From positions 9,149-73,148 of the forward strand of contig DLRJ01000072.1 in assembly GCA_002500485.1 (NCBI GenBank): 64,000 nt of DNA, read 5' to 3'. Made by a program: the position numbers and the translations under genes. The notes beneath the pieces are model-generated. The model was not told where the DNA came from, ran no database searches, and saw only the letters and a list, made by a program, of their open reading frames with translations. This DNA comes from Dehalococcoidia bacterium UBA7891. Lineage in GTDB: Bacteria; Chloroflexota; Dehalococcoidia; Lucifugimonadales; UBA826. This document shows positions 53,007 to 62,373 of this stretch, in pieces (within the stretch, counting starts at the first letter, position 1; each line of letters begins with the position of its first letter).

Positions 53007-53729
53007 ATGCCTCTGCAACATCTACGGTTACTTCATACCTCAGACACACATCTTGGGGATCATCTAGGTCACCCGTCGTCGAACAACGCCTTACAGAAGG
53101 TTGTATCTGAAACAATTCTCTTAGGAGCAGATTTTCTATTGTTGGCCGGGGACGTATTTGATAACGAAAGAATATCTGACGAAACTGTAAAATTTTTCTT
53201 GGATGAAATATATAAATTAGAAACACCTGTAATTTTATTACCGGGTAATCATGATTTGATGCACGACACATCCATATATAAACGGGGGATTTTCAAAGAT
53301 TATCCCAGCAACCTTTTTATATTTAAGGAGGAGGACGGTGAGATTATTGAATTCTATGATCAAGGTATCAAATTCTGGGGTAAAGCCATGTCTGAGCACA
53401 GTCCTTCTTTCCAACCGTTGTCACCGCTCCCTCACCCTGAAAAAAACACGTGGTTTATAGGCATGGCCCACGGACATTTCGAGGCGATAGAAACCAATTC
53501 CGGGAGGTCATCATTAATATCCCCAGGAGAGATCAACAAATCACCTTTTAATTATATTGCTCTAGGCCACTGGGACCTCTACACCGATGTATCCCAAGGA
53601 CAAAACCTTGCGGTTTACTCGGGATGTCCTATGACCATAGGGGCTAAAAGTGGACCAGGGTTTGTGAGTCTTGTGGATTTGGATCCTGAAAAAGGAACAC
53701 TCTACGAGAAATGGGCCATCAAATCTTAA
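53007..53729 (+). CDS. Metallophosphoesterase family protein (SbcD/Mre11-like)
   Basis: A 240-aa calcineurin-like metallophosphoesterase. Metal motifs are LHTSDTHLGDH, LLLAGDVFDNERIS, LLPGNHDLMH, MAHGHFEA and YIALGHWDLYTDV. This is the catalytic domain layout of DNA-repair nucleases but short, with no C-terminal extension. The ATG at 53007 starts the family's first strand; the open frame extends far upstream but overlaps the SDR gene in another frame. Function is likely DNA or nucleotide phosphodiesterase. Confidence 0.82.
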   Translation: MPLQHLRLLHTSDTHLGDHLGHPSSNNALQKVVSETILLGADFLLLAGDVFDNERISDETVKFFLDEIYKLETPVILLPGNHDLMHDTSIYKRGIFKDYPSNLFIFKEEDGEIIEFYDQGIKFWGKAMSEHSPSFQPLSPLPHPEKNTWFIGMAHGHFEAIETNSGRSSLISPGEINKSPFNYIALGHWDLYTDVSQGQNLAVYSGCPMTIGAKSGPGFVSLVDLDPEKGTLYEKWAIKS

Positions 53730-54520
53730 TTTATACCGACAGTTGCTCCACCATCTATTACAACCATGGCCCCTGTTATATACGATGCCTCCGCCGAGGC
53801 CAGAAATAAGGCTAAATTTGCTACTTCTTCCGGTTTGCCTACACGATCCATTAGCGACATGGATGACGCTTCCTGAATAAATCCTTCTGGGTCTGCCGGG
53901 TCTATCTTTTTTTGTCTAGAAATGCCCCTTTGATACCAACCCTCAGTATGTATATCTCCAGGGCATATGCCATTAACCCTAATACCATATTCCCCCCAAT
54001 CCATAGCCAAACACCTCGTCAGCTGGGCTATAGCTCCCTTGGTAGAGTTATATGGCAGTGATTTTGCCTGGGCAATAAAACTACTAATCGAAGCAATATT
54101 GACGATTGTGGGATGATCACTTTTCTTCAAATATTTGAGGGTAGATTTACATACATTGGCAGTTCCGATGACATTCACTAAAATGGCCTTCATCCACTCC
54201 TGGTAATCCAAAACATCTGCCCCGCCAAAAGTAAACGAAGCGGCATTATTGACTACAGAATCAACACCACCCATAACTTCAACAGCATATTCCACCATTT
54301 TTTTTACCTCTGCCATGTCCGACACATCAGTCTTACAAAAATGAACTCCCCCACCGGAACTAGATGCCAAACTTGGTATAATCCCATTCGAGTCTTCTTT
54401 AACATCTGCCACTAAAACGATGGCACCTTCCTTAATAAAACGACTAACTATTGCCAATCCAATACCAGACATTCCGCCCGTAACAATTACTTTTTTTCCT
54501 TCTAATCTCATATCAGTCAT
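53726..54520 (-). CDS. Short-chain dehydrogenase/reductase
   Basis: A 264-aa classical SDR. The cofactor motif is VTGGMSGIGLAIV with VADVKEDS, NNAA, catalytic Ser in IVNIASISSF and Tyr-Lys in YNSTKGAIAQLTRCLAM. ATG 54520 is preferred over an upstream in-frame codon at 54538, which would overlap the neighbouring gene. It follows the P-loop-like gene on the same strand and ends four bases inside the convergent metallophosphoesterase gene. Confidence 0.9.
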   Translation of the reverse strand: MTDMRLEGKKVIVTGGMSGIGLAIVSRFIKEGAIVLVADVKEDSNGIIPSLASSSGGGVHFCKTDVSDMAEVKKMVEYAVEVMGGVDSVVNNAASFTFGGADVLDYQEWMKAILVNVIGTANVCKSTLKYLKKSDHPTIVNIASISSFIAQAKSLPYNSTKGAIAQLTRCLAMDWGEYGIRVNGICPGDIHTEGWYQRGISRQKKIDPADPEGFIQEASSMSLMDRVGKPEEVANLALFLASAEASYITGAMVVIDGGATVGIN

Positions 54521-54537
54521 GGAATCTCGTTTTACCA

Positions 54538-55224
54538 CTACCCTTTATGGTTTTCGATCCGTTCTAGATCTGTTTTGGTAAAATATGGATCGAGTAAAGT
54601 GACCACTTCCTCTAATGTGTCTTCAGGACTATCTATGGAAGTATCCACCTTAACTACTGGCCCTATGTCACTTTTCGATATGAAATATTGGTAATCAGCC
54701 ATTACATCCTCGATATCTTCAACCTGCAGGGGACTATTAGTATGTTCTGGGTGGTCTTTCAGAGCGAGCATTCGTGATTCGATGATGTCGGGGGAGGCAA
54801 CCATGTGCACCGTTATTATAGGATCAGTGGTAATTTGCTTTATACGATTTTCAATACCGACGAAAACATTGTTCCTGTCGAATTGTTCTCCGTCTAACCC
54901 ATAACCATAATATCTTCTTGCATAAACGGCTTCTTCAATGTGGAACCCCACCGACAAATCATCTTCTTGAACATAGTGGTGTATGTGGTAATACATTCCA
55001 TAACGATGGTACATCTCTTTTAATTTTGGAGACAAATTCAATATTTGTTCCTGTTCTTCCAATGTGGTGTCATCAGGATGTCCAGAGGTATGAGGCAGTT
55101 TCGAATGGTCGTGTACCAATCCCATAAAAAAGGGTTCGCCCATGTTTTTTAACTTCCAGTCACTCAGCATTCTGGAAATAGTAGTGGATCCGACATATTC
55201 AATACCAGCTAATATTACTTTCAT
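54538..55224 (-). CDS. P-loop-like nucleotide kinase-type protein with variant Walker A
   Basis: A 228-aa protein resembling small P-loop kinases or NTPases. The Walker A position reads AGIEYVGSTT (residues 6-15) where a Lys-Ser/Thr would normally follow the glycine, so the lysine is missing. The body contains HDHSKLPHT, HRYGMYYHIHHYVQEDDLSVGFHIEEAVYARRYYG and a final IITVHMVASPDIIESRML strand-helix. No named family was recognised. It is co-oriented with the following SDR, 17 bases apart. Confidence 0.6.
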   Translation of the reverse strand: MKVILAGIEYVGSTTISRMLSDWKLKNMGEPFFMGLVHDHSKLPHTSGHPDDTTLEEQEQILNLSPKLKEMYHRYGMYYHIHHYVQEDDLSVGFHIEEAVYARRYYGYGLDGEQFDRNNVFVGIENRIKQITTDPIITVHMVASPDIIESRMLALKDHPEHTNSPLQVEDIEDVMADYQYFISKSDIGPVVKVDTSIDSPEDTLEEVVTLLDPYFTKTDLERIENHKG

Positions 55225-55404
55225 AACTCAATTCCTTAATTTGTACTTTTCAACCTAGAATGGATAATCACACAAGTGTTTGATTTTGTATAGATCGAAC
55301 TCTTTCTACTTGCTCAACCCTATCTCAAAATTGCGCCCAATTTACGACTATGCTCACTATTGGCTCTGATATACTGAATATTTGAAAATTCATCGACAGG
55401 AAGC

Positions 55405-56751
55405 ATGAAATTGGCCGCAATTGACTCATCTCTAGACATAGAAAAAATAAGCTCCTTATGTAAACGGAGAGGATTTGTTTATCAAAGCAGCGAAATCTAT
55501 GGTGGATTGGCCAGCACTTGGGATTATGGACCGTTAGGTGTTGAATTAAAAAGAAACGTCAAAGATCACTGGTGGAACACCATGGTATGGGAAAGAGATG
55601 ACATGGTAGGGCTGGATGCCTCCATTCTCATGCACCCTGACACATGGCGAGCGAGTGGCCATCTGGAAAGTTTCACTGACCCTTTGGTGGAATGTAGTGA
55701 TTGCAATCGAAGGTACCGTGAAGACCATATTGAAACTGAAGTCTGCCCAGAATGTTCAGGGGCGTTAACCGAACCCAGACTTTTTCACCTAATGTTCAAA
55801 ACCTTCATGGGTCCAGTTGAAGAGGATGCCTCAACAGTGTACTTGAGGCCTGAAACAGCTCAAGGTATTTTTGTGAATTTTAATAATGTGATCAATTCGA
55901 CTAGAAAAAAACTTCCGTTTGGCATCGCTCAAATCGGAAAGGCGTTTCGCAATGAAATAACGACTGGCAATTTCATATTCAGAACTAGAGAGTTCGAGAT
56001 GATGGAAATCGAATATTTTGTCATGCCGGGAGAAGATGAAGCAATTCATGAGCAATGGATACAGAATTGCCTCTCATGGTACAGCCAAATAGGTCTCAAT
56101 TCGGATAATCTAAGGGTACGTCGCCACGAAGACGATGAACTTTCCCACTATGCGAAAGCAACCTATGATATTGAATATAATTTTCCATGGGGCTGGGGTG
56201 AGATTCAAGGAATAGCAAACCGTACCGATTACGACCTTAAATCCCACATGGAAATAAGTGGTGAAAAACTCACTTATTTTGATGAATCTTCTGGCCAACA
56301 TGTCATACCTTACGTTATAGAACCATCGTTCGGGGTAGACAGAGCGGTAATGGCTCTATTGGTGGATGCCTATTGTGAAGAAGAACTTACATCAGGATCA
56401 GGAAAAATTGAAACGAGAGTTGTTCTTAAACTTGATCCATCAGTCGCACCTGTCAAAGTAGCTGTACTACCGCTAAGCCGTAACGAAAAACTAACCCCTT
56501 TAGCCAAATCAGTTTTTGATACGCTTCGCAAATCCTCGTTGATTGGAGGGCACGTACAGTATGACGATGCTCAAAGCATCGGGAGGCGATACAGAAGACA
56601 GGACGAAATAGGCACTCCCTTATGCGTGACAGTAGACTTTGACTCTCTTGATGATAATCAGGTAACAATTAGAGATCGAGATTCGATGCAGCAAACCAGA
56701 GTTGGGTTAAACGAACTAGAGTCCGAGTTAGCCATTAAGATAAATATATAA
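55405..56751 (+). CDS. glyS: Glycyl-tRNA synthetase, class II (alpha2 type)
   Basis: Charges tRNA-Gly; 448 aa, the homodimeric type. The N-terminal KRRGFVYQSSEIYGGLASTWDYGPLGVELKRN is diagnostic, with zinc-like CSDCNRRYREDHIETEVCPECSG. Motif 2 is KAFRNEITTGNFIFRTREFEMMEIEYF and motif 3 VIEPSFGVDRAVMALL. The anticodon-binding domain follows (VKVAVLPLSRNEKLTPLA). AGGAAGC precedes the ATG at 55405. There is no adjacent T-box. Confidence 0.95.
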   Translation: MKLAAIDSSLDIEKISSLCKRRGFVYQSSEIYGGLASTWDYGPLGVELKRNVKDHWWNTMVWERDDMVGLDASILMHPDTWRASGHLESFTDPLVECSDCNRRYREDHIETEVCPECSGALTEPRLFHLMFKTFMGPVEEDASTVYLRPETAQGIFVNFNNVINSTRKKLPFGIAQIGKAFRNEITTGNFIFRTREFEMMEIEYFVMPGEDEAIHEQWIQNCLSWYSQIGLNSDNLRVRRHEDDELSHYAKATYDIEYNFPWGWGEIQGIANRTDYDLKSHMEISGEKLTYFDESSGQHVIPYVIEPSFGVDRAVMALLVDAYCEEELTSGSGKIETRVVLKLDPSVAPVKVAVLPLSRNEKLTPLAKSVFDTLRKSSLIGGHVQYDDAQSIGRRYRRQDEIGTPLCVTVDFDSLDDNQVTIRDRDSMQQTRVGLNELESELAIKINI

Positions 56752-56817
56752 CCCTAATTATGATCGTTATACTGCGGTAAATAACCATAAACCCTAGCTA
56801 TAAAAGGGGTGGTTTAA

Positions 56818-58059
56818 ATGCTAGTGATTCATACAGCCGACATTCATATAGGCGTCGAAAATTACAGCCGGCCCGACCCTGAAAGCAGGACTTCATCTCG
56901 TCTCCAAGATTTCTTGACCTCGTTTGATGAGCTCGTTGATTATGCCATCGATGAAAAAGCCGACTTAGTATTAGTGTGCGGAGACGCGTACAAAAGCCGA
57001 AACCCGACTCAGACCCATCAAAGAGAGTTCGTAAAACGAATTTCAAAACTTGCCCAAAAAGGAATTCAAGTTTTTCTACTTGCCGGTAATCACGATTCAC
57101 CAAACGTACCTGGGCCTGCAACCACTCTGGATATATTTTCGACCCTAGAAATAGAGAATGTACACGTAGCAAGTGAACTAAAAACCGAGGTTATTAAAAC
57201 TGCAAATGGCAACATACAAATTATCTCTTTGCCATGGGTGAGAAAAGGGGATTTTATGTCCCTCTCAGAATACAACCAACTTTCCAACGAAAATTTAAAC
57301 AAAGCCATAGAAAAAAAATTGATTGAAGATTTGAACACAGAAATAGGAAATCTGGATTCTTCCATGCCGTCAATTTTAGCCTCTCACGTATCGGTTGATT
57401 TGGCTAAAACAAGTTCAGAAAAATCGATGACTTTGGGTAAAGATTACATACTGCCCACCAAATCCTTAGCCAGTAATAAACTGGATTATGTCGCACTAGG
57501 ACACGTACACAAGCATCAAGTTCTCAATGATGATCCTCTTGTAGTTTATTCAGGTAGTTTGGAAAGGATAGATTTTGGAGAAGAGAAAGATTCCAAAGGA
57601 TTCTGTGCTATAAGCATTTCATCAGCCGCTGACAATGGAAATCGAATTGAATCCTATAAATTCGTAGAAGTGAAAGCCAGAAGATTCAAAACAATATCAA
57701 TAGTGATTGAAGATACCGACGAATATCCGAACGACAAAATACTATCTGAAATAAATAAACATGAAATAAAGGATGCGATTGTCCAGGTCATAGTTGATGT
57801 ACACGCCTCTCGGTACAGAGAGATCTCTGACAAAATCATTCGAGAAAAACTATCCACGGCACATTTTATTGCTGCAGTACGGAAAAATGTAATTTCAGAA
57901 AGCAAAAACAGGTTAGGGAAAAAACTTCACGAATCCGTTCCTCCAATGGAGGCATTGAAAGCATTTTTAAAAGAAAGAGACATAGATGAAAAGAAAATGC
58001 GTCTGCTATTAGAAAAAGGCCAAACTCTAATGGTTGAAAACCCACCCAACCAGCCGTAA
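56818..58059 (+). CDS. sbcD: Exonuclease SbcD subunit
   Basis: A 413-aa Mre11-like nuclease subunit of SbcCD, which cleaves DNA hairpins and protein-blocked ends. Metal motifs are HTADIHIGVENYS, LVCGDAYKSRNPTQTH, LLAGNHDSPN, LASHVSVD and LGHVHKHQV. The C-terminal capping region spans about residues 290-410. No sbcC ATPase gene is adjacent, though SbcD needs one. ATG at 56818 has AAAAGGGG upstream. It overlaps the TlpA-like gene start by one base (TAATG). Confidence 0.92.
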   Translation: MLVIHTADIHIGVENYSRPDPESRTSSRLQDFLTSFDELVDYAIDEKADLVLVCGDAYKSRNPTQTHQREFVKRISKLAQKGIQVFLLAGNHDSPNVPGPATTLDIFSTLEIENVHVASELKTEVIKTANGNIQIISLPWVRKGDFMSLSEYNQLSNENLNKAIEKKLIEDLNTEIGNLDSSMPSILASHVSVDLAKTSSEKSMTLGKDYILPTKSLASNKLDYVALGHVHKHQVLNDDPLVVYSGSLERIDFGEEKDSKGFCAISISSAADNGNRIESYKFVEVKARRFKTISIVIEDTDEYPNDKILSEINKHEIKDAIVQVIVDVHASRYREISDKIIREKLSTAHFIAAVRKNVISESKNRLGKKLHESVPPMEALKAFLKERDIDEKKMRLLLEKGQTLMVENPPNQP

Positions 58060-58604
58060 TGCGAAAAACTAGACTGAATTTAAAAAACATTTATCCCATG
58101 AAATACCTACCAATAACTTTATTTCTCACAGTGTTTTTCTCAAGTTGTTCCTTCACTGAAAACCCACAAATCGCACCGCCGTTCAAAATAGATCTCTATG
58201 AAACGGTGGATTATAAGGAAAATACTGTATTTGATTTAAGCTCACAAAGCGGTAAACCCACCATCATTAATTTCTGGTTTCCATCATGCCCACCTTGTGT
58301 AGCTGAGTTCCCCCAAATAGATCAATTTTATTTGAAGAACCGGAATTCCGTAAAAGTTATAGGAATTCAATTACTTAATTTAGACTCGGCTCAAGATGGG
58401 CAAGATTTTGTGAAGGAAAAAAATATACATTTTGCGGTAGGAGCGGACCCCACAGGGAAAGTGTCTGTTGATTATCAAATCAAGGTGTACCCGACTACAG
58501 TGTTTGTAAACTCCCAAGGCCTGATAACAGGTCATTGGCAAGGTGAAATCACTATGGAAGAATTAGATCAACAATTGTTGCTTCTACAAAATAAAGCGAA
58601 CTGA
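58059..58604 (+). CDS. TlpA-like thioredoxin-fold lipoprotein
   Basis: A 181-aa membrane-anchored disulfide reductase-like protein. The lipobox is FFSSC (Cys30) and the active site FPSCPPC (Cys77/Cys80) is the usual ResA/TlpA-type CxxC. Downstream VYPTTVFVNSQGLI holds the cis-proline. The ATG at 58059 overlaps the sbcD stop as TAATG. An alternative start is ATG 58098, which gives a tighter signal peptide. Likely involved in cytochrome maturation or thiol control outside the membrane. Confidence 0.88.
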   Translation: MRKTRLNLKNIYPMKYLPITLFLTVFFSSCSFTENPQIAPPFKIDLYETVDYKENTVFDLSSQSGKPTIINFWFPSCPPCVAEFPQIDQFYLKNRNSVKVIGIQLLNLDSAQDGQDFVKEKNIHFAVGADPTGKVSVDYQIKVYPTTVFVNSQGLITGHWQGEITMEELDQQLLLLQNKAN

Positions 58605-58607
58605 AAA

Positions 58608-59105
58608 TTGAATATATCGGACCTATTTAATATTTTTATACGGTGGGCACATCTCATTTCCGCAACTGCCTGGGTAGGTGGAAGTATATTTTGGGTTTTA
58701 GTTCTAAATCCTTCCATGAAGCATTCTGAAATTTCGTTAATTAAAAAATTCCACTCTCAATTATCTACCGAATTTAGAGGGTTGGTCGACACTTGTATAT
58801 TTGTACTTTTAGCCACTGGAGCAATAATGACATTTAACAGATTAACTCCTGGCAATATTGGTTACCCATACGCATTAATATTAGGGCTAAAAATCGTTTT
58901 CGTATTTGGAATGTTTTACTTTATAAGGGCCAAACGCCACTTGAATTTCATTTCAAAATTCAGTCTAACTGAGCATCATGAAAAGCCCAAATCAAAAGGA
59001 CTCACACGGTTCCTAAACGGATACAATATTGCGCTGATTCTAGGGCTTTCTGTTTATCTACTTTCGAATTTGTTAAACCTGATATACATATCAACAATTT
59101 CTTGA
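58608..59105 (+). CDS. CopD/DUF2269-like membrane protein
   Basis: A 165-aa membrane protein with four predicted transmembrane helices (about residues 10-30, 58-75, 85-105, 137-160). The motif RWAHLISATAWVGGSIFWVLVLNP at the N-terminus matches CopD-like domains, in which the HxxxxxWxGG helix is conserved. The start is TTG at 58608; no ATG is in frame nearby. It lies three bases after the TlpA-like gene and ahead of the Trm112-like gene, so all may be one operon. Function unknown. Confidence 0.75.
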   Translation: MNISDLFNIFIRWAHLISATAWVGGSIFWVLVLNPSMKHSEISLIKKFHSQLSTEFRGLVDTCIFVLLATGAIMTFNRLTPGNIGYPYALILGLKIVFVFGMFYFIRAKRHLNFISKFSLTEHHEKPKSKGLTRFLNGYNIALILGLSVYLLSNLLNLIYISTIS

Positions 59106-59137
59106 CAAATGTAATCTTCATAACAGAGGTTCATAAA

Positions 59138-59320
59138 GTGAAAAAAACGTTTTTAGAAACCATCAGATGCCCATTATGTAAATCAAATTTCGCATTACAT
59201 TCAGATTCAGAAAAAGATAACGAAATCTTGGAAGGGAAATTAATATGTTCCCAATGCAAAGAGGAATTCCCGATTGTTAATTCAGTCCCAAACCTTCTAC
59301 CTCCAGACTTACGTTTATAA
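59138..59320 (+). CDS. Trm112 family protein
   Basis: A 60-aa zinc-ribbon protein with two Cys pairs: CPLCKSNF at about 10-17 and CSQCKEEFPIVNSVPNLLP at about 38-56. Trm112 relatives activate methyltransferases in archaea and eukaryotes; bacterial short versions are of unsure role. GTG 59138 has AGAGG upstream; an earlier TTG at 59102 overlaps the membrane-protein gene and adds an unlikely N-terminus. Confidence 0.82.
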   Translation: MKKTFLETIRCPLCKSNFALHSDSEKDNEILEGKLICSQCKEEFPIVNSVPNLLPPDLRL

Positions 59321-59330
59321 ATTGAGTTCA

Positions 59331-59813
59331 TTAAAATAAACGTAGAGAAGAGGCCTGTATCTCTAATGGTTCCTTTTTTTGAACTACCTGCCGCATTTCA
59401 CCGACTGTTAAATTTAGAAGCGGATGCACCAAGGTAGGCGAGATTTCAAACAAGGGATCTAGCACAAACATCCTTTCGTGGAACCTGGGATGTGGAATAG
59501 TCAAAAGTTGGCTTTCAAGTACGATATCACCCCACATCAAAATATCTACATCAATCGTCCTAGGTGAGTTGGTAAAAACCCTATGTCTTTGAAGGTTTTT
59601 CTCTATTTCCTTCACGTGGTGTAGAAAAATCCACGGAGTTAACTCGGTAGATAATTTACACACAGAATTCAAGAACGCTGGTTGTTTGGAAAACCCATAA
59701 GGGGTGGTTTCGTACAATCTAGAAGAAGTGAAAGTATGAGCCAATTTCTGCAGCATGAGAGTAGCATTGGTAATATTGCCCAACCGGTCACCTATATTAC
59801 TTCCCAAACCCAC
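59331..59813 (-). CDS. folK: 2-amino-4-hydroxy-6-hydroxymethyldihydropteridine diphosphokinase (FolK)
   Basis: Pyrophosphorylates the pterin precursor of folate. The GLGSNIGDR motif opens the sequence and TPWIFLHHVKEIEKNL, RTIDVDILMWGD and IPHPRFHERMFVLDPL follow. The called start, GTG 59813, would remove the first strand (NVYV); an ATT at 59837, overlapping the folP stop by one base, would restore it. The gene directly follows folP on the same strand, matching the pathway order. Confidence 0.9.
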   Translation of the reverse strand: MGLGSNIGDRLGNITNATLMLQKLAHTFTSSRLYETTPYGFSKQPAFLNSVCKLSTELTPWIFLHHVKEIEKNLQRHRVFTNSPRTIDVDILMWGDIVLESQLLTIPHPRFHERMFVLDPLFEISPTLVHPLLNLTVGEMRQVVQKKEPLEIQASSLRLF

Positions 59814-59836
59814 ATATACATTTGTTGAAAAAGTAA

Positions 59837-60652
59837 TTATGCTCCCCCTCTTACTATGGCATCGGTCATCTTGGCTATTCTGTGCATTTCCGGAACATCA
59901 TGTACTCTGACCATATCAGCTCCCCTAGTTATAGCTACCGATACGGTCGCAGCAGTTCCTTCGATACGGTCATCAACTGGCAATTCCAAAATTTCGCCAA
60001 TCGTTGATTTACGAGAGGTTCCTACCATGATAGGCACTCCTATTGTTTTATATTCATCCAGCCTATTCAAAATTTGAAGGTTTTGCTCTGATCCTTTTCC
60101 GAAACCTATACCTGGATCCACTATTATTTTGTGTGTTTCAATGCCAGATGAAATGGCAAAACCAACTCTCTTTTTCAAAAACTCTACATTGTCTTTGACA
60201 ATATCTTTATATTGAGCTGATTCTGCGTTGTGCATGATCACCACATAGACCCCTGTAGCCGCAATAAGTTGAACCATCTCAGGATCTCTTCTCAGCCCCC
60301 AAATATCATTTACCATTGTGGCTCCTGCAGAAATAGCTGCTTTAGCTACTTTAGCTTTGTAGGTGTCTACACTGATTATCGTCTCCGATTCAAGACTCAA
60401 AGCACGTATGACAGGAACAATCCTTTGGATTTCCTCATCCGCCGCAACTTTATCCACATGCCCATAAATAGACGGAGGTTTAGAAGATTCACCACCTATA
60501 TCCAACACGTCTGCTCCGTTTGACAACATGTCAATCCCCTTCGATATACTCAGGTTCACATTCTGATGAATACCATCGCCAGAAAATGAATCGGGAGTGA
60601 CGTTCAATATCCCCATCAGGTATGTTTTGGATCCCCAGTCAAACAAGGTCAA
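59837..60652 (-). CDS. folP: Dihydropteroate synthase
   Basis: A 271-aa TIM barrel that joins the pterin and p-aminobenzoate in folate synthesis. MGILNVTPDSFSGDG near the N-terminus, DVLDIGGESSKPP, ISVDTYKAKVAKAAI, MVNDIWGLRRDPEM, MHN, IIVDPGIGFGKGSEQNLQIL and VGTSRKSTIGEIL are all visible. RVHDVPEMHRIAKMTDAI is the usual C-terminus. It heads the leftward folP-folK pair. Confidence 0.95.
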   Translation of the reverse strand: MTLFDWGSKTYLMGILNVTPDSFSGDGIHQNVNLSISKGIDMLSNGADVLDIGGESSKPPSIYGHVDKVAADEEIQRIVPVIRALSLESETIISVDTYKAKVAKAAISAGATMVNDIWGLRRDPEMVQLIAATGVYVVIMHNAESAQYKDIVKDNVEFLKKRVGFAISSGIETHKIIVDPGIGFGKGSEQNLQILNRLDEYKTIGVPIMVGTSRKSTIGEILELPVDDRIEGTAATVSVAITRGADMVRVHDVPEMHRIAKMTDAIVRGGA

Positions 60653-60805
60653 TTCAGTTTAATCCTTCGTTACAATGTTATTCGGATAAACCACACTATT
60701 TCGGTAGACTTAGATACTTATTTACAGTGAGCTATAATAAATTCTACATATATATATTTGCATCAAATTAATCTTATAAAGTAGTTCACATTTTAATCCA
60801 GCCAT

Positions 60806-62368
60806 ATGTCACAAGAAAACTCCACATCAAAAAAACACGAAGAATTATTGGACAAAAAAGCCTTAAGCTTGAAAGGCGGTGGCGATAAACGTGTTGAGGC
60901 CCAACACAAGAGGGGTAAATTAACAGCTCGAGAACGTATCTCTTTACTACTAGATGATGGTTCCTTTGAAGAATTGGACCCGCTGGTACTACATAGATCC
61001 ACGAATTTCGGCTTAGACAACCAGCATTTTCTAGGTGATGCTGTAGTCACTGGTTACGGAGAAGTCAATGGCAGACTTACTTTTGTCTACGCACAGGATT
61101 TTACTGTTCTGGGTGGTTCATTATCTGAAGCTGTAGCCAACAAGATCTGTAAGGTAATGGACAAAGCCATTGAAAGTGGGGCCCCAATAGTCGGGCTAAT
61201 AGATTCAGGAGGTGCAAGAATCCAGGAAGGCGTTGACAGTCTTTCAGGCTATGGCTCCATTTTTCATAGAAACGTGATGTCTTCAGGTGTAATACCGCAG
61301 ATATCAGTCATGATGGGGCCTGCTGCTGGTGGTGCTACTTATTCTCCAGCCTTGACCGATTTCATTTTCATGGTGGAAGGATTAGGCCAGATGTACATTA
61401 CCGGACCTGACGTTATACGGGCAGTAACTTCTGAAGATATATCGCATGAAGATTTAGGAGGAACTGAAGCTCACACAGTTAAAAGCGGCGTTGCCCATTT
61501 CGCAGAAGAAACGGAAGAATCATGCATTGCGAGGGTCCAAGAATTATTAAGTTACCTACCACAAAACAATATGGAAGATTCCCCCTTAACCAGTACCGGT
61601 GATTCTCCCGATAGATACTCGGACAATTTAAACAGCCTGATACCAGATAACCCGAACCAACCTTATAACATGCTTGACGTCATTCACACTGTGGTGGATG
61701 AAAGCAATTTTTTGCAAGTCCACAAGAATTTTGCACCTAATATATTGGTTGGATTCGCAAGGTTTGATGGAAAAGCAGTAGGAATTGTCGCACAACAGCC
61801 TGACCATTTCGCAGGCGTACTTGATATAGACGCATCTGTGAAAGCTGCAAGGTTCGTAAGATTCTGCGATGCCTTCAATATACCTTTAGTGACTTTTATA
61901 GATGTTCCCGGGTTCATGCCCGGGAGTTCTCAGGAATATGGAGGAATTATCAGACATGGAGCAAAGTTAATATTCGCCTACGCGGAAGCCACTGTTCCAA
62001 AAATAAGCGTTTTAACCAGAAAGGCCTATGGCGGCGCTTATATCGTGATGAGTAGTAAAAACCTGAAAGGGGACGTGAATTACTCATGGCCAACAGGCCA
62101 AGTCGCAGTAATGGGTGCGGAAGGTGCCGTTAATATAATACATAGATCCCAAATAAGAGAGTCAGATGACCCTAAAGAATTAACTGATCAGTTGGTCTCA
62201 GAATACGAAGAAAACCTCATGAATCCCTACATCGCTGCAAGCAGAGGAATGATAGACGACGTGATAGAACCTGGTCAGACACGGTTAAAAATCATCAGAG
62301 CCTTGAAAATGTTGGCTAACAAAAGAGAAAATATACCTCCGAAGAAACACGGGAGCATCCCTTTATAA
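60806..62368 (+). CDS. Acyl-CoA (propionyl/methylmalonyl-CoA) carboxylase carboxyltransferase subunit
   Basis: A 520-aa carboxyltransferase (PccB/MmdA type). It contains KRGKLTARERISLLLDDGSFEELDP near residue 32, the acyl-CoA-binding SGGARIQEGVDSLSGYGSIF, GPAAGGATYSPALTDF and the carboxybiotin region IDVPGFMPGSSQEYGGIIRHGAKLIFAY with KAYGGAYIVMSSKNL. It may work in propionyl-CoA carboxylation or decarboxylation. It is followed by a 63-codon ORF and a biotin-dependent alpha-type subunit on the same strand, so a three-subunit complex is likely. RBS is weak. Confidence 0.93.
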   Translation: MSQENSTSKKHEELLDKKALSLKGGGDKRVEAQHKRGKLTARERISLLLDDGSFEELDPLVLHRSTNFGLDNQHFLGDAVVTGYGEVNGRLTFVYAQDFTVLGGSLSEAVANKICKVMDKAIESGAPIVGLIDSGGARIQEGVDSLSGYGSIFHRNVMSSGVIPQISVMMGPAAGGATYSPALTDFIFMVEGLGQMYITGPDVIRAVTSEDISHEDLGGTEAHTVKSGVAHFAEETEESCIARVQELLSYLPQNNMEDSPLTSTGDSPDRYSDNLNSLIPDNPNQPYNMLDVIHTVVDESNFLQVHKNFAPNILVGFARFDGKAVGIVAQQPDHFAGVLDIDASVKAARFVRFCDAFNIPLVTFIDVPGFMPGSSQEYGGIIRHGAKLIFAYAEATVPKISVLTRKAYGGAYIVMSSKNLKGDVNYSWPTGQVAVMGAEGAVNIIHRSQIRESDDPKELTDQLVSEYEENLMNPYIAASRGMIDDVIEPGQTRLKIIRALKMLANKRENIPPKKHGSIPL

Positions 62369-62373
62369 ACGAT

